DNA of 64,000 bases from Sipunculus nudus. Taxonomy: Eukaryota > Annelida > Sipuncula > Golfingiida > Sipunculidae. Shown here piece by piece: positions 12,031-24,198 of this stretch. How positions within the stretch are numbered: position 1 is the first letter of the stretch; each line of letters opens with the position of its first letter. Made by a program: the position numbers and the translations under genes. The notes under the pieces were generated by a model that saw nothing but the letters and a program-made list of their open reading frames with translations, was not told the origin of the DNA and ran no database searches. Location: the NCBI GenBank assembly GCA_026874595.1, contig CM049317.1:72561618-72625617 (forward strand). Direction: 5' to 3'.

Positions 12031-13199
12031 ATGCAGAATATTTGCTCACTTATATATTAGGTCTACAGGAGGGAGGCAGTCTGAAGTTAATCGGTTGTTG
12101 TGGGGTATTTTATGATCGATCAAGTATCTGGAGTATAATGACGTTTGACATTATAAGGTGATCAGATATTTATTAATATTATAAGGTTGCCTTGGCCGCT
12201 GTTATTTTTGCCTTTAACATCACGCATTGTCACTTTGTCACTGTCCGTCAATTAAAGAATACAGTGCATTGAAATAAGTGCCTTGGCATCAGAGCTAAAA
12301 AATAATGATTTTTATTGGATGGGTCACGTGACCAGAACTTCAAACAGATCTCCCGAAGGGACTTTGTCCACGTGTGCCCTGTCCGACAACCTTTCCTTTC
12401 ATAAGATCGTCGCCAAGTCTCATACAATTTGTTGTTTCCCTTGAACAGAAAATGTCACGAGACAGCTCAAATGACAGTTGTCATGCGATTTGTTGCACGA
12501 GACAAATTGAATGAGACAAGTTTACAATTTTAGATAAATTTAATGAAATTAAGTCGACAGGTGAGTTGGACCATGCCAAAATACACACTATTTATATTGT
12601 CTGAAGAAAAATTGATTTAAAAGGCGAAAAAGGGGTTACATTTAAAAATAAATGGGAAACATGTACAGAAGAAACGCTAATTCTCTCTCAGCGAACGTGT
12701 CAAAGGAGAATGGCAAGTTACTGTCAGGAGCGGATTAAAGACACGGTGTCTGGGGCACTCTTTATCGATCTAAAAGATCTGCAAATAGAATACTAAATTT
12801 TTGTAATAGTGTTAGACAGGGCCGTATCTTGCGCAAGAGTTATGTTTAAAGTCTACGAGCATTTGCTGCACACTTTTTTCGTAACTATTACAGTATTAAG
12901 CCCCTTTTTCTGAGATCTTGTGTCTGTCCCTGACTGTGCTTTATGAATTGTTAGTTAAAGTGTGCGGAGGTTATTAGACGTTTACAAACTTTTATTAAAA
13001 CATTCACGGAAGTAAAATAAAATTTCTCCAGTGAAAAGTTTCCTCTTTCCAGCGAGACTTTACAACTTCTGTTTATTTGGTGGAGGTAAGCGCCTACACT
13101 TTTTTTTTAAATTCAAACTTAACTACGTATATGTTCATCTGCAGAACTCTATTCTGGTTTCGGACTAGGTGACAGGGCAGTATCACACGCTTGCTCTCA
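12031..13199. other. Non-coding stretch with one local repeat
   Basis: No recognisable gene. 12760-12880 resembles 11551-11705: both have CTCTTTATCGATCTAAAAGA, 'AAAGTCTACNAGCA' and 'ACACTTTTTT.GTAACTAT' in the same order, which marks a diverged segmental or repeat copy. Confidence 0.5.
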
Positions 13200-13481
13200 T
13201 TTTTTTTATCTTGGCGTTAACCAGGCCCGGTGACTACTGACCTGAGGGCCCTGGGAACATAATCGTCCTCATTGCTGGATCATACCACCGAGGAGCCCCC
13301 GAAATGCGCACTCGTATTTGAGTGAACCACGGCCGTTGAGCACGGCCTTCCCATTAAGCCTGCAGAATGCACACCCTGAGTGGGGGACGATCGTGAAAAA
13401 TTTTACCGCCAAGGCTGAGATTCGAACTCGCGACCTCCCAGCTTTAAGTGCTCTACCCCTGATCCACAGACGCCTGTTCAT
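13200..13481 (-). mobile_element. tRNA-headed SINE with A-rich tail
   Basis: Read on the minus strand, the element opens with a tRNA-like head. An A-box-like TGGATCAGGGGTAGAGC is followed about 25 bases later by a B-box-like GAGTTCGAATCTC. A ~190-base body containing GGCCGTGCTCAACGGCCGTG follows, ending in AAGATAAAAAAAA at 13200-13211. Length (~280 bp), internal Pol III boxes and A-rich tail fit a full-length tRNA-derived SINE. Target-site duplications are not clear. Open frames across it on both strands are by-products. Confidence 0.75.
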
Positions 13482-15240
13482 AGTCCGATTTTCATGCTCA
13501 CCTGCAAGATTTTATCATTGCCCGAAACATGATATGTTATGGTATTGCGATGTGTTGTTGATTAAGAAAAATCATTTCTCGGCCACTGTACGGTTGCCGT
13601 ATTCCCTGTATTTTTATGCTTTCCTGTTGATTATGTAGATATAATGGGGTCTTGAGACCCTGACGCACCACACAAACGAAAAATAATTATTTATCCTCAC
13701 CTTTACACAAATAAGTCTTGCATTCAGACCCTATGTAGGATGCGTTTTATTTGCATTTCAAATTTTGATGTATAACGCACGAATTCCAAACAAAAATAAA
13801 TTCAGTGGGCCTTGTTTCAAGTGTGTAGGGGAACATGTCTATGACACTTTAAAGTCGGAGGAATGTGCAATATTAAATTCAAATTTGTTGAATATAGGAC
13901 AAGCGAGCAAGTCAAGTCTTCCACGGGTTAAGTGTACAACAGCCAGGTAATGGAGAGCCTAGAAAATGATTGGTGGTTACATTAATAGTGGATTTACAGT
14001 TTAGTTTGTAAGGTCACATGTATTGTTATACCCAAAGGAAAAGATTACAGCTATTATAATAGGACGGTTGGCCGTTGCAGGGCAGTTTTCCGCACGACTT
14101 GTCCCGAGACTGAAAGTTGTCCTACCAGTCCCATATAAATATCTACCGAACCATATATTCATGGCCAGTGCTGTAGCAGCCATGGCATGGAATGTAAAAT
14201 GACCGTTTCCTGTTTGTCGTTATATTTGATTCTTGGCGATGTTGTCAGAACAACTTATTTTGGTTCTCCCCATAGGAAAACACCTGGTGCTCTATCTTCT
14301 GCTGCCACAAGTCATTTAAGCTCCTCTCATGTGTAGTTTACCATAAAAGTCAAGGCAACCCAATGGACGAAATAGCGCAAAAGCATCATAACCAGGCATC
14401 AGAAGTTGTGACAATGTTATTTATTTTCATAAAAAATAAGTGATCTTTAGCTCAAGACTTATCCTTACAGTTACGGTCTCTGTCATTCTGTTTATAACAG
14501 AAAAGATGCACACTTATGGTGTATAGCGGATTTTTATTTGCAAATCCCGTTCTCAGTTTCACTCTGGTAGCTCGTACATTTTCTTTTATCCTTTGGCCTG
14601 AACCCCCATTGAATCCTAATGTTTATTAAAGAATCCAATGATATTTAAACACATTTGCGAAAATAACAGTTTTGTATACATATAAAATTTTTTGGTCTCA
14701 GTCCAGGTGCTGATCTTGCATGGTTTTGCTGCCTCCATATTTTTGGTTCAGTCTTGCCCAGCGGTACAACTGCGTTACCATCGGTTTAGGTCAGTAGTTA
14801 GTACTAATCCTTACTAAGATAAACTTAACATTTGGTATTAAACCCTTTCTTTCGAAAGGAACTGAACGAAAACATGCACATCAGGTTGGAATACGACTTT
14901 GAACATTGTACACGGCATGGTCCTCAGCGTTGTGGGTTCCCAAAAGACCCTGACGGTTTTTTTTTTTCTGACTAAGAACGAGCCTCCATAGTGCTTTAAT
15001 TAATGATTAAAAAAAAGATAATTAAGATGTAGGAAGTGTTCTTATGGCTGAGGCTTTAGGGATCCACGGTTATTTGTTGTTTTTCAACGTAATAACCCAA
15101 ATGTAGACACAACATTAAACATTCAATCATTGTATTTTTTTTCTGACCGGATAATTCCTACGCCTAGGCACACACAACCTTTTTAGGGGCTTTATAATGA
15201 CATTTTGTCTGGTTACCTCCAGGTGGTCAAGAATACGTGT

Positions 15241-15242
<2 letters not shown>
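13482..15242. other. Non-coding stretch, nothing recognised
   Basis: Open frames up to about 60 codons without motifs. No tandem array or mobile-element end was seen. Confidence 0.45.
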
Positions 15243-15291
<49 letters not shown>

Positions 15292-15296
15292 TATAT
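15243..15296 (+). repeat. (TA)n microsatellite
   Basis: About 22 TA dinucleotides, interrupted by one A near the right end. Confidence 0.95.
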
Positions 15297-16109
15297 TCAT
15301 GAACATAAGTTAAGAAATGGATTTTTTTTTAAATCCCTTGAATAAATTGAAAGGAAAAAAATCATCAAATGCATGCTTTTGTCTTTCTCCCGCTTATCCA
15401 TTTACTTTTAATAGAAAAATAAATATCTCATTATTCAACGGAGATCCAGAAAATAAATCTGCAGAAGACCTTTTTTTTCTATTCCCTTCTTGTTATTGGC
15501 TTTCAAGTTTATTTAAAAATACCATTTCTTCATTATACCCCTGATACTCCCAAAGAAAAACATTTCCCCGATTGTTCAAAAGAAATTCTTGAAAGACAAA
15601 CTTTATCACCATCAGAATTCAAAGCATCCGAAAAGGTCGTCCTATAGACATGAGATGAGTCAAGATAATGGAAACTGGTATTTTTTGTTCAGTATTGTTT
15701 GTCCCTGTAGTATATGTTATCGAAAGAGTCGATTGAGGATGGACAGGGATCATTTCAGTTCTAGGCAGTCTGGAGCCGATGTGGGGAGAGGTCTCAACTT
15801 ATTTAATTTTGTAAGCCTTTGCAGTTATTTTTTTCCAATAAAGCATGCCGACATATTCTTCTCTAAGCTATAGAAAAGTTAACTAATTTCCCATGATAAA
15901 AGTTTCAAAGGAAAGACGGAGTGGCACAGTGGGCGGGACAGGTTGCCTTTAAAATATGAGGGGAAAATATTCTGACTTACTGAAAGTGAAGTCGACGCTC
16001 GAGCCAGTCACAGTCTTAGGAAAATCCAGCCCACACTGACTCCCTCAGCAACGACAAAGTTTGATAGATCGAGAAAGTATACAATTAGATATTTAAGGCG
16101 AAAATGGAA

Positions 16110-16175
16110 GAAAATGATAGAGTGAACCCGGGTCGCCAGCGGAGAAGGCCGAGCGTTTTACTACTCGACTGTCCA
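16110..16175 (-). mobile_element. SINE-like tRNA head fragment
   Basis: On the minus strand, CGAGTAGTAAAACGCTCGGC is followed by CTCCGCTGGCGACCCGGGTTCA. These resemble a tRNA D-arm region and B box. The middle (CTCCGCTGG) and B-box side match the plus-strand copy at 33525-33600, so the two belong to one family. Only the head is evident here. Confidence 0.5.
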
Positions 16176-16346
16176 GGTTAAATGACAATTATACGTAAAG
16201 AATAAAAAAAAAAAAAAGATGAATCGCAGTTTCCTTCTGAATATCCATTATGGTCGATGAGTTGTATGCTGAGCCCCCAAAAAAAACAACAACAACAAAT
16301 AAACCAAGAAAATGCGATAGTGATGCTGGTTGTGCATGAAGCAATT

Positions 16347-16349
<3 letters not shown>

Positions 16350-16389
<40 letters not shown>
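16350..16389 (+). repeat. (CT)n microsatellite
   Basis: About 19 CT dinucleotides. The minus-strand frame across it (repeated Arg-Glu) is an artefact. Confidence 0.95.
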
Positions 16390-16391
<2 letters not shown>

Positions 16392-17850
16392 TGTCTCATG
16401 ATCACCGTACACGTGTCATGTCTTGAATAAGACCCCCACAGTTTGTATCGTTTGTACATTTCGCTCCTTTTAACCATATTATAAAGTTCGGTGTAATGTG
16501 TTTAAATAGTACAGATAAACGTCGTTGGAGGGGCTGATGAATGAACAACTGGGTTTCGAGACAACCGATATTCATTATATTTAACCTTTCTCAGCCTTGA
16601 GTAGGGTCGATATATACGGTGTACATAATATACCTATCACTTAAGGGAACATAGGTACAGTCTACGTCATCTATAAAAAATTCTTGAAAGTAGTTTGAAT
16701 AGAACGAGGGTTAAGGATATCCAGTGGTCTTTGTTAGCTATATCAAGTTAACTTAAACTTGCTTCCTGGTAAAAGAGCGTTCCATTGATTATCACGTCAT
16801 TTTCGCGTAAACAAATATCAGATTTAAGTAAATCAAGAAAGTAAAACAAAAGCACAAACATGCATTATGCCACACAAATTAAATTATCAGATCAATGGTT
16901 AACTCAGTTTAAGTTCAGTTCATTACACTAGACCTTCTTATCAGGATACGTTGTATAGTCGACATGAATGTCTTTTTAAGTATTTTTCTTTTGATTCCAC
17001 ATTTCAAGAAATAAAAAAGATGATATATACCGGTATGGCTTTGGATACCCTAAAGGATTTCGTTTTTATAAAAGACAAATAGGCCTGCAGAGACAAAATT
17101 AATATATGTAGCATATTTGAAATTTACAAACCAGACTATGCTCCAGTTACAAAATTGTTGTCTATTAATGCTACATAATCAATTAATTTGGGTGCTTTTC
17201 TTGGTTTTCTAGGATCTATGAGAAGTATTTTATTAATTTTATAGTTTTTATGATATAAGATAAATGAATGTGAAATGAATATGATAAAGGTTTCCAATGA
17301 TTCAATTTTAGAAAATTAAATATGAACAAACATTTCCCGGGTTAAATCTTATGGAATACAGGGGTCATTCTTCTTGCCGAAATAGAAATAATACAGAATA
17401 CAATGTGAGTGTATATTATATAAGTTTCGTTATTTATACGTTAGCAATATTGTAATGAAATGATGTTAAGCGGATGTATACATGATGTTTATTATAGGAT
17501 CGCTGTATTGAAATGATATGTTGTAAAAGGATTTCGAGGGTTAGAAAAGATAAACGGATATGAAAGTAAATGGATGAGCATTAATTGAAAACTCGTTATC
17601 GTTCAGTTTTGGGTGTGGGCGGGGCAAAAATCTAGTTGCATGTTATCAGCCAATCATAGGAACCGCGTTTAACGAGAAGTACATATTTGTGTTACACGGT
17701 CGGATTAAGTCAGCTTAAACTGCTGCTATTTTAAGATTGTTTCTGTATCTTGCTGGTGCCAATGTTAGTATTAAGATAGGAGAAGTGGTCTATAGGTGTT
17801 AGGTAGGAAACAAAAACTGTTTGGCGAGACCGCACTTCCTGTGACTATAC
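16390..17850. other. Non-coding stretch, nothing recognised
   Basis: AT-rich with no open frame of note, no RNA gene and no inverted termini seen. Confidence 0.45.
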
Positions 17851-17851
17851 T

Positions 17852-17902
<51 letters not shown>
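17851..17902 (+). repeat. Compound (CA)n(TA)n microsatellite
   Basis: About six CA repeats followed by about twenty TA repeats. Confidence 0.95.
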
Positions 17903-17905
<3 letters not shown>

Positions 17906-18004
17906 GAAGAAAAACAACACTGTAAATTCACAACAGTCTGTTTCACCGGATGCGACCCGAACATCAGGTTAATGTGGTTAGAATGAAGTCAACGGCGTGG
18001 TTTG

Positions 18005-18006
<2 letters not shown>

Positions 18007-18044
<38 letters not shown>

Positions 18045-18056
18045 ATATATAATATA

Positions 18057-18093
<37 letters not shown>
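18007..18093 (+). repeat. (TA)n microsatellite with TATAATATA phase shifts
   Basis: Two TA blocks are separated by short ATAATATATAATAT interruptions and a TG variant. The total array is about 87 bp. Confidence 0.95.
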
Positions 18094-18094
<1 letters not shown>

Positions 18095-18179
18095 GTGATT
18101 CCAAGGCTCTACAATTATTAGGGCGTTAAATTTAATATTTTTGATCAATTTATAGCGATTCAAGTTGGTGCTAAATATT

Positions 18180-18815
18180 AACCCATGACAAGATACGTGA
18201 CACGATACTTCGCCGACGATATGATACGTTTATGATTATCCCTGCCAAGACGTTAATATTCATGTTAGCTGGTAAAATGCATCGGCATACGTAAACTCAG
18301 TGCCGGCTCTTTTCACTGACATGGCAGTGTGACAGCCAGAGAGCCGCATATTAGTTATATAAATTGCCGCCAGCTGGCACTGCCTGTCCTTACCGTGCCA
18401 ATACAGCGAGAGCAAGTTTGATCGGTCTCTTAGTGGAAGTAGTTTTAAAATCTGTAAGCTAAATCGACTGGGCCTGTCTAATTTAAACTTCTTTACCGTT
18501 TAGATTCCAAGTTAATATTCAGCATTGTTGATTACCAGATAAAAACGATCTTCCTTACAAAGATATTTTCAAATTAAACATTAAATTTTTAACAAACAAT
18601 GAAATAATCAGAAGCGATTGAACACGTTTCTAACCAATCCAGTGTCTCCTTGCATGCCTCATGTGGCATACTGAAACTTTTAGCAATGTCGGACCTCGTC
18701 CTTCCTCTCACAACCAAATATTGTCAAAGTATCGATATTGGGAATTTTGACGATACATCAATCTCTGTATTGTGATGAATCGGCGCGCCTTTGTATAGTG
18801 ACATGCCTAATTCGC
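18180..18815. mobile_element. Possible GATAC-motif small DNA element
   Basis: The left end has CCATGACAAGATACGTGACA with several CGATAC words. The right end has GATACATCAATCTCTGTATT and ends in TATAGTGACATGCC. Read in reverse, the two ends are loosely complementary around TATCTTGTCATGG and TATAGTGACATGC, as in decayed terminal inverted repeats. A third patch of the same words is at 40138-40190. The assignment is weak because the ends match only partly. Confidence 0.3.
18300..18440 (+). promoter_or_regulatory. Possible TATA-box promoter-like patch
   Basis: A GC-rich patch in AT-rich DNA has TATATAAA at 18356-18363, a CAGCTG E-box inside the palindrome GCCAGCTGGC at 18369-18378, and a GC-rich stretch about 30 bases downstream. 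No convincing first exon follows, so this is only suggestive. It also lies inside the possible element at 18180-18815. Confidence 0.15.
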
Positions 18816-18819
18816 ACAC

Positions 18820-21080
18820 GTGTCATCGCCCACAGTACATCCACCAGCAGGTCCTTTATATAAGTCTTCCTCTTTTTGCCACCGGATGTATTCATACTCC
18901 TGTTCATCTTCAGTTACGTTTAATATGTTTATGATACATGTAGGGTTCATCGACACTTATACTGATTGTCGTCCCATGATGGCATCTTCCATACCTTATA
19001 AAGGACTAAGTGCGAGACTGGAAGCGAAACACCACGAACAGACTGAGCAGTTATTTATAGACCTCTTGAAAAGTAAACAACATATATTAGATGGATAGGC
19101 ACTCAAAGGAAACAATATTTGATTGGCGGAAGGACAGACAGAACGAAGGTCAATGAAGGAAACCATTGGTGCTTGTAATATCGCCCATCCAGTGAATACG
19201 TTTCTATCAGGTGTCTGTGGTTCGCAAGTATGCTTCTGAACTTTCCTACTTGAGTAGTCTAGCCGTCCTTGCTGTGAATTTGAGGTTTCCTGTGCAAGTT
19301 TTCTAATTGTCGTGTCTAAACCCATTGATGTCCCCGGTGACATATAAATGGAACTGGAAGGTGACCGGGAGAGTCCAGACAACTCTACTCTCGACAGTCA
19401 GAAAAATGAAGGGATGGTCTGAATATCTCGACATCTGTCTGAACAGCTCTGGCGATGACAGTTCAATGCAAGTATGGATGGAGGAATGAAAAAGCCGTCT
19501 GGAGAGACAATCTAGGTTTCTCCTAAGGTTCCGTCCGTTTCGGGATGTAGCTGAGTCATCAGGCTGTACAACCCGTCTTGTACAGGCAGGCCTTATTGTA
19601 GTGGCTACCGATAAGTACCACGTCTGTTCTTTGGGTTGTTTAGGATATCATTTTTTGTTGTTGTTGTTCACGCGTCTCGTCCTGTTTGTGGCTTCTCGTC
19701 TGTTTTTTCCTCGTCATCCCTCCTCTGATGCTATGTCGTCACGTGAAGTGGTTTGCCGTCTAGCCCTCCGCAGACGTTTGCTTGATCTCACTGGCCTTCA
19801 TGTCACCTTGCCATATATTCATGATGACGAGAGTTTGTCAACATCAGGTCGGGGCCAGATGCTTCTTTTCCATACAAAGCATGCTTTTTGGTATCCGAGG
19901 TCCTGATATCTAAATATTTGGCCAATTTAAGGAAAGAGTATAGTATAGGTAACAATGAAATAATATAAGGTAATAGTGGCTTTAACCGGTACATTTCTGT
20001 TATGGATGCGATCCTACATTCCAATACGAGGAATGGCTTTATACAACGCAGTAGCATATGGTAAAGGTACGTTGCTTTTTTTGTTATAAGAAGATGCAAC
20101 GGTTTGCTCAAATACTTACGAAGCTTATTGTGTCTCCCTAAGGTGAATAAGGTATTATCTGTTAGCAGTTTCATGCCAAAGGTATAAGCATTTCCAAAGA
20201 AATTTGGGGAAAGTTATGGTTACATCCGAAGAACAATCAATTACAGTTTGGAGGTCATCTAAAAAAGTATTTAATTCATAGAATAATAAATTGTTGTGAA
20301 ACAGGGCAATTCCTTTTTTTCCTGGCTAGATGCCGTCCTATCATTTGTGTTAGGGGCAACGCTTGTTAAGCAGGTGTACCAATGTATTGAAGCATGAAAC
20401 CCCGTACTGCAAATGAACGCTGGATGAGTGGATTCTGGTGGAGGTACAAACATCTCGCAGGTTTACCGAGTGGTCAGTCTTAGAAGAAAAGTGCACATAG
20501 TGAACTAGCTGATAAACCTAGTTTACCGGGCTTTTTACCAGGGTTGGGAGATGGAATTAACTGATATGAGGAATGTTGGCTCAGTTTTTTATTCTAAAAT
20601 TTAAATGAAAATATAGATTTTCAGTGGGATGCTCTCATAAAAAGATATGTACAAACATTTTGTTACATTTATTTTGTATCGCTGTGGTCACAACAAGAAA
20701 TTCATATACCGGTACGTTTACCTTGCAGAGCTTGATGATGTTAACATTTGCAAACCGGAGTGGGACGCATGGGCATTCAGGTTTTCGATGATCTTTGACT
20801 GGTTAACATTGCTGCACGTTTAAAGAATAGGTTGATGTAAGGAAGACATGAACGACAGATAATAAAAAATGCAAAAATCACTCAAAGGTTTTTTTATTAT
20901 TTATAATTTATTCTCATTTCGTACGCAACGTGGTTTTTAGAGAACATTGCAAACAAAGGTTTACCGAATCCCTTTTCTCAGTATTAGATACACACCTTCA
21001 ATAATGTCACAACTAATACGTTATTTGGGGCCTGGAGAGTGGACGGGCACAATGATTGGCTCTCTTACCGCTGCCGACCT
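18820..21080. other. Non-coding stretch, no gene recognised
   Basis: Open frames of 123-128 codons on the minus strand (18996-19382, 19803-20174) have no family motif and lack ATG-led support. One is Ser-rich. I do not call a gene. Confidence 0.4.
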
Positions 21081-21084
21081 TGGT

Positions 21085-21215
21085 CCGAACTGGGTTGAGA
21101 TTAGGTCGTAGTTGCCAAGACTATTGCTGGTGGGTTACTCCGGGTCCCCTTTTCCTCCCCCTACAGGCTACCGAAGACTACCGACTGAGCTATGGAGAGT
21201 GTCTCATATTGGTAT
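21085..21215 (-). mobile_element. SINE-like fragment with A-box and CTCCGGGT motif
   Basis: The minus strand carries TAGCTCAGTCGGTAG at 21178-21192, an excellent tRNA A-box/D-arm word. The plus strand has GGTGGGTTACTCCGGGTCCCC then TTTTCCTCC at 21129-21157, a motif also found at 33631-33656 and 63696-63730. The two parts may come from one SINE or two overlapping ones. No clear B box or tail. Confidence 0.45.
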
Positions 21216-21891
21216 ATTACTATTTGTATAATCCTTGTACAATAAATAAAAAAAGAAAGGTCTTCCAGACATAGGAATGCCAGAAAAAAAATCCATTTAA
21301 CTCAGCATATAGGTAAATCCTTCTGCAAATTTTGTTGAATTTCTGACCGCATGAATACAGGCATGGACGGCAGCCAACTTGTACGCGATACAGGAAATGA
21401 CTCGTTGTCTTAGAGACGGATGTTTAGTTGAGTTTGTGAGTTCACTTGTATCATTTTGCGTTCATTCATCATTCGTAGCCTAATGGTATGATTATCGACT
21501 GTTTGACAGGGTATATTAATGCAACAGGATGTATACACTGTGCAGAACATTCCCCTACATGGCTTGTATCACAACCAGAGTTGGGAACAAATGCAAATGC
21601 ATTTGCATTAAAATATTGCAGATTTGTATTTACGCTCTTCATGCTGCGTTTCAGTCGTACCAGACATCCTTCGTGTGTAACTTGCATCTTGCGACCCAGG
21701 GTTCGCATAGAACACAGAATTGTCATCAGACCAATGAAATTTCATTGTGCATTCAGCAAAAAACGTAAACCTGCGACACCAAATATCAATGGTCTGATAA
21801 ATCTGTTTATGTCTGGGGCCAAGAAGCAGACCAATGATAGCTTTTTGTTTCAAGGTGTTATAAAACCAATGAGAGCGGGTGCCGGAATTGG

Positions 21892-22096
21892 CCCTTGAAG
21901 AATCAATCAGATTTTGGTGAGGATGCGGCACACGATCCGGATTCAGGTACTTCATCGAGGAATATTCACATATGTACAGTAACTTATGCACGAATGAACC
22001 TCGGAATATGGGCCGAATAAGTATGCAAACAGGGGTTAGGGGCATCTCACAAATGAGACCCCTAAAACGGCGAAGGCTTACTGTCCTTAGAATTCA
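21892..22096 (+). mobile_element. Helitron-like dispersed repeat, copy 1
   Basis: Shares GATCCGGATTCAGG, then GCACGAATGAACCT and GGAATATGGGCCGAATAAG, with the copies at 48375-48538 and 52110-52328. The right end is the most diverged of the three: the terminal hairpin is decayed and no CTAG is present. Open frames across it (up to 145 codons) show no motif and I reject them. Confidence 0.5.
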
Positions 22097-22270
22097 GGGC
22101 CTATGTGATAGAAATTTTCGCAAATTTGCGATTGCGAGGGGATTTGCGGAAGGTTTGCGAAGGCTCACAATTTTTTTTGCGAAGTGTGCTGAAAAACCTC
22201 CTGCACGTCTCTTGCAATTTTGCGATTAATCAACTTTCGAACACTCGTTTGCGAACAATATGTTCAAAAG
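22097..22270 (+). repeat. GGGCCTATGTGAT / TTTGCGA repeat, copy 1
   Basis: Starts GGGCCTATGTGAT and continues with many TTTGCGA, TTGCGAAGG and TCGCAA words. A second copy lies in the opposite orientation at 26190-26435, and a short piece with the same start word is at 38038-38060. Looks like an old mobile element or a decayed minisatellite-bearing repeat. Confidence 0.5.
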
Positions 22271-22363
22271 TGGTAAATGCATTAATTGTTTGATTTTACG
22301 TCTCGACAGATCTTCATGTACAGTTTTCCCGTAAAAAAATCCGAATCTGCCTTATATGCCATT

Positions 22364-22367
<4 letters not shown>

Positions 22368-22409
<42 letters not shown>

Positions 22410-22420
22410 ATATATATAAT
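22368..22420 (+). repeat. (TA)n microsatellite
   Basis: About 25 TA dinucleotides with one TTTATA interruption, 85 bases left of the outer inverted repeat. Confidence 0.95.
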
Positions 22421-22748
22421 ATCAAAATAATACATTAAGGTTCAATCCATCACAGTGAAAGTGCTCTACCGTAGGGGGAGCATTAATAATATCATACTAT
22501 GTGTATAGTTAGCTTGATTTCATGATGTACTACAGTAATGTAATTTACTATGTCATTTATGCAACACGGAGAAATATTTCATCATATGCTGACCGGAACA
22601 GAGCACATTAAATAATAGAAGCGAACTGATCTCCATATGTTAACACAGGGCCAAGCACCTGCTGTGTAACATCTAGTAATCCTACAAATCCCCACCAAAT
22701 AAACATCATAGTACGGGGCCCGGGAGACGATATGGTGAAAAATATTTA

Positions 22749-22963
22749 TTAATTCGTGCGCACGAATTACTAATTCATGGCCACGAATTACTATTTCGTG
22801 CGCACGAATTACTAATTCGTGCGCACGAATTACTCGGTGTGAAAAAATAAATTTCCAAGGTGGAAAAAATATTAATTAATTCGTGCGCACGTATTACTAA
22901 TCCGTTCGCACGAATTACTAATTCGTGGCCAGGAATTACTAATCCGTGCGCACGAATTACTAA
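22749..22963 (+). repeat. Palindromic AATTCGTGCGCACGAATT array, left
   Basis: Two blocks of four units at a period of roughly 25 bases: units 1-4 at about 22749-22833 and units 5-8 at about 22879-22963. The consensus unit centre is a perfect palindrome; variants include AATTCATGGCCACGAATT and a changed outer base. The blocks are separated by 'GGTGTGAAAAAATAAATTTCCAAGGTGG', here given only as a position: 22834-22870. Confidence 0.8.
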
Positions 22964-23150
22964 AACATTTACAAAGTGGAAAATTATTTTTTATATTGAA
23001 ATATTTATTTCAATAGGATAACAAAGTAGCCGATAAGGCTACTGCAACTGCTCTCCTGGATATAAATTAAACGAGAGTGAAAAATACATTAATGTATATA
23101 TGTGTATATATAATGATCAGATTGGAAAAGTGCACATATATTCACACGCG

Positions 23151-23152
<2 letters not shown>

Positions 23153-23201
<49 letters not shown>
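23153..23201 (+). repeat. (TA)n microsatellite inside inverted flanks
   Basis: About 24 TA dinucleotides bordered by CACACGCGATAA on the left and TTATCGTGTG on the right, which are nearly complementary. The whole 23142-23215 segment can therefore fold as one long hairpin. Confidence 0.85.
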
Positions 23202-23203
<2 letters not shown>

Positions 23204-24198
23204 TATCGTGTGCAGTTTGCAGGCTATTTAAAGGAAAAAAAAGAAAATTGGAATGAAAGAAAAGCGACAGTCTTTCCGGGTGAACCCCGGTATTTTTAGC
23301 AAATCCGATTTGCGCGTACTGTATAGGGCTGAGCATGAGATTTTGAGTTAATATATTAGCAGATAATATGGAGCTAGTCCGCTAATCATTTCATAAAATG
23401 TGGATTGTATAGCCAGCTCTCTTCTTATTTTTATACTTGAACATAACCATTATAGCTCTTTTACCATAGCTCCAGTGCTGGAAATCTAGAGCGCTCCAGT
23501 ACTGTTAAACATGCTTTCCGTTGTATACTCTCTAGCTGGTATGACTGACAGAACAATTGTTAAATATTAAAACATCACACTTCAGTACTAAACGTATTAA
23601 TGATTAGTACATACGATCTAAAACTTTCATGGAGAAATGGAATTTATAATTTTTTCAAAATTCCCAAACGCTTATTGGCTTTCAAACATATCATGTTTAT
23701 GTGTTCCTTTCAGGAAAGCGAATCCCAAATATGACATGAGATACCTCGGTTTCTGTGAAGTTCATTTCACCTAGTTATAGTTCATTTCACGTATGAGTAA
23801 TTTGCAATTTAGCATCATCGTCAAATGGCGATTGAGAACTGTAACTGTAGTTTCTTTGTGAAGCAAAATAACTGTAAAAAAACTAGCCTGATCGGCTTTG
23901 TCTATAATAATGTTCGTATTATGCCCCAATTATGAAAAGGTAAGTTGTTGTTTATATACCAGAGAAAGCCTTAGAAATTTTCCACCATGCACGGCAACTG
24001 GGTCTGTGAGTATTATATTTATATTCTTTAAGTATCGCTTAAAGTCCTTTCTATTTTCAATATACAGAGTTCCGAATTTTCCAAGGTAGGAAGTCACGGA
24101 ACTGTCGGAAAGCGCTGGGCTCCATTTTGACAACATTTTGTGCCCGCTAAAACTGCCAGCCTGTGCCTAGACTGTGTCGATGTGTGCTTGCTTCTCAT

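Noticed and set aside
13390-13481. Functional tRNA gene on the minus strand
   Set aside because: The T-arm and A box are imperfect and the sequence continues into a SINE body with an A-rich tail.
18996-19382. Ser-rich 128-codon minus-strand frame
   Set aside because: Starts at a non-ATG codon, has no homologous motif and no supporting exons or polyA site. Possible exon but not supportable.
21488-22045. 136- and 145-codon overlapping frames on both strands
   Set aside because: They cross into the Helitron-like repeat, overlap each other on opposite strands and lack motifs.
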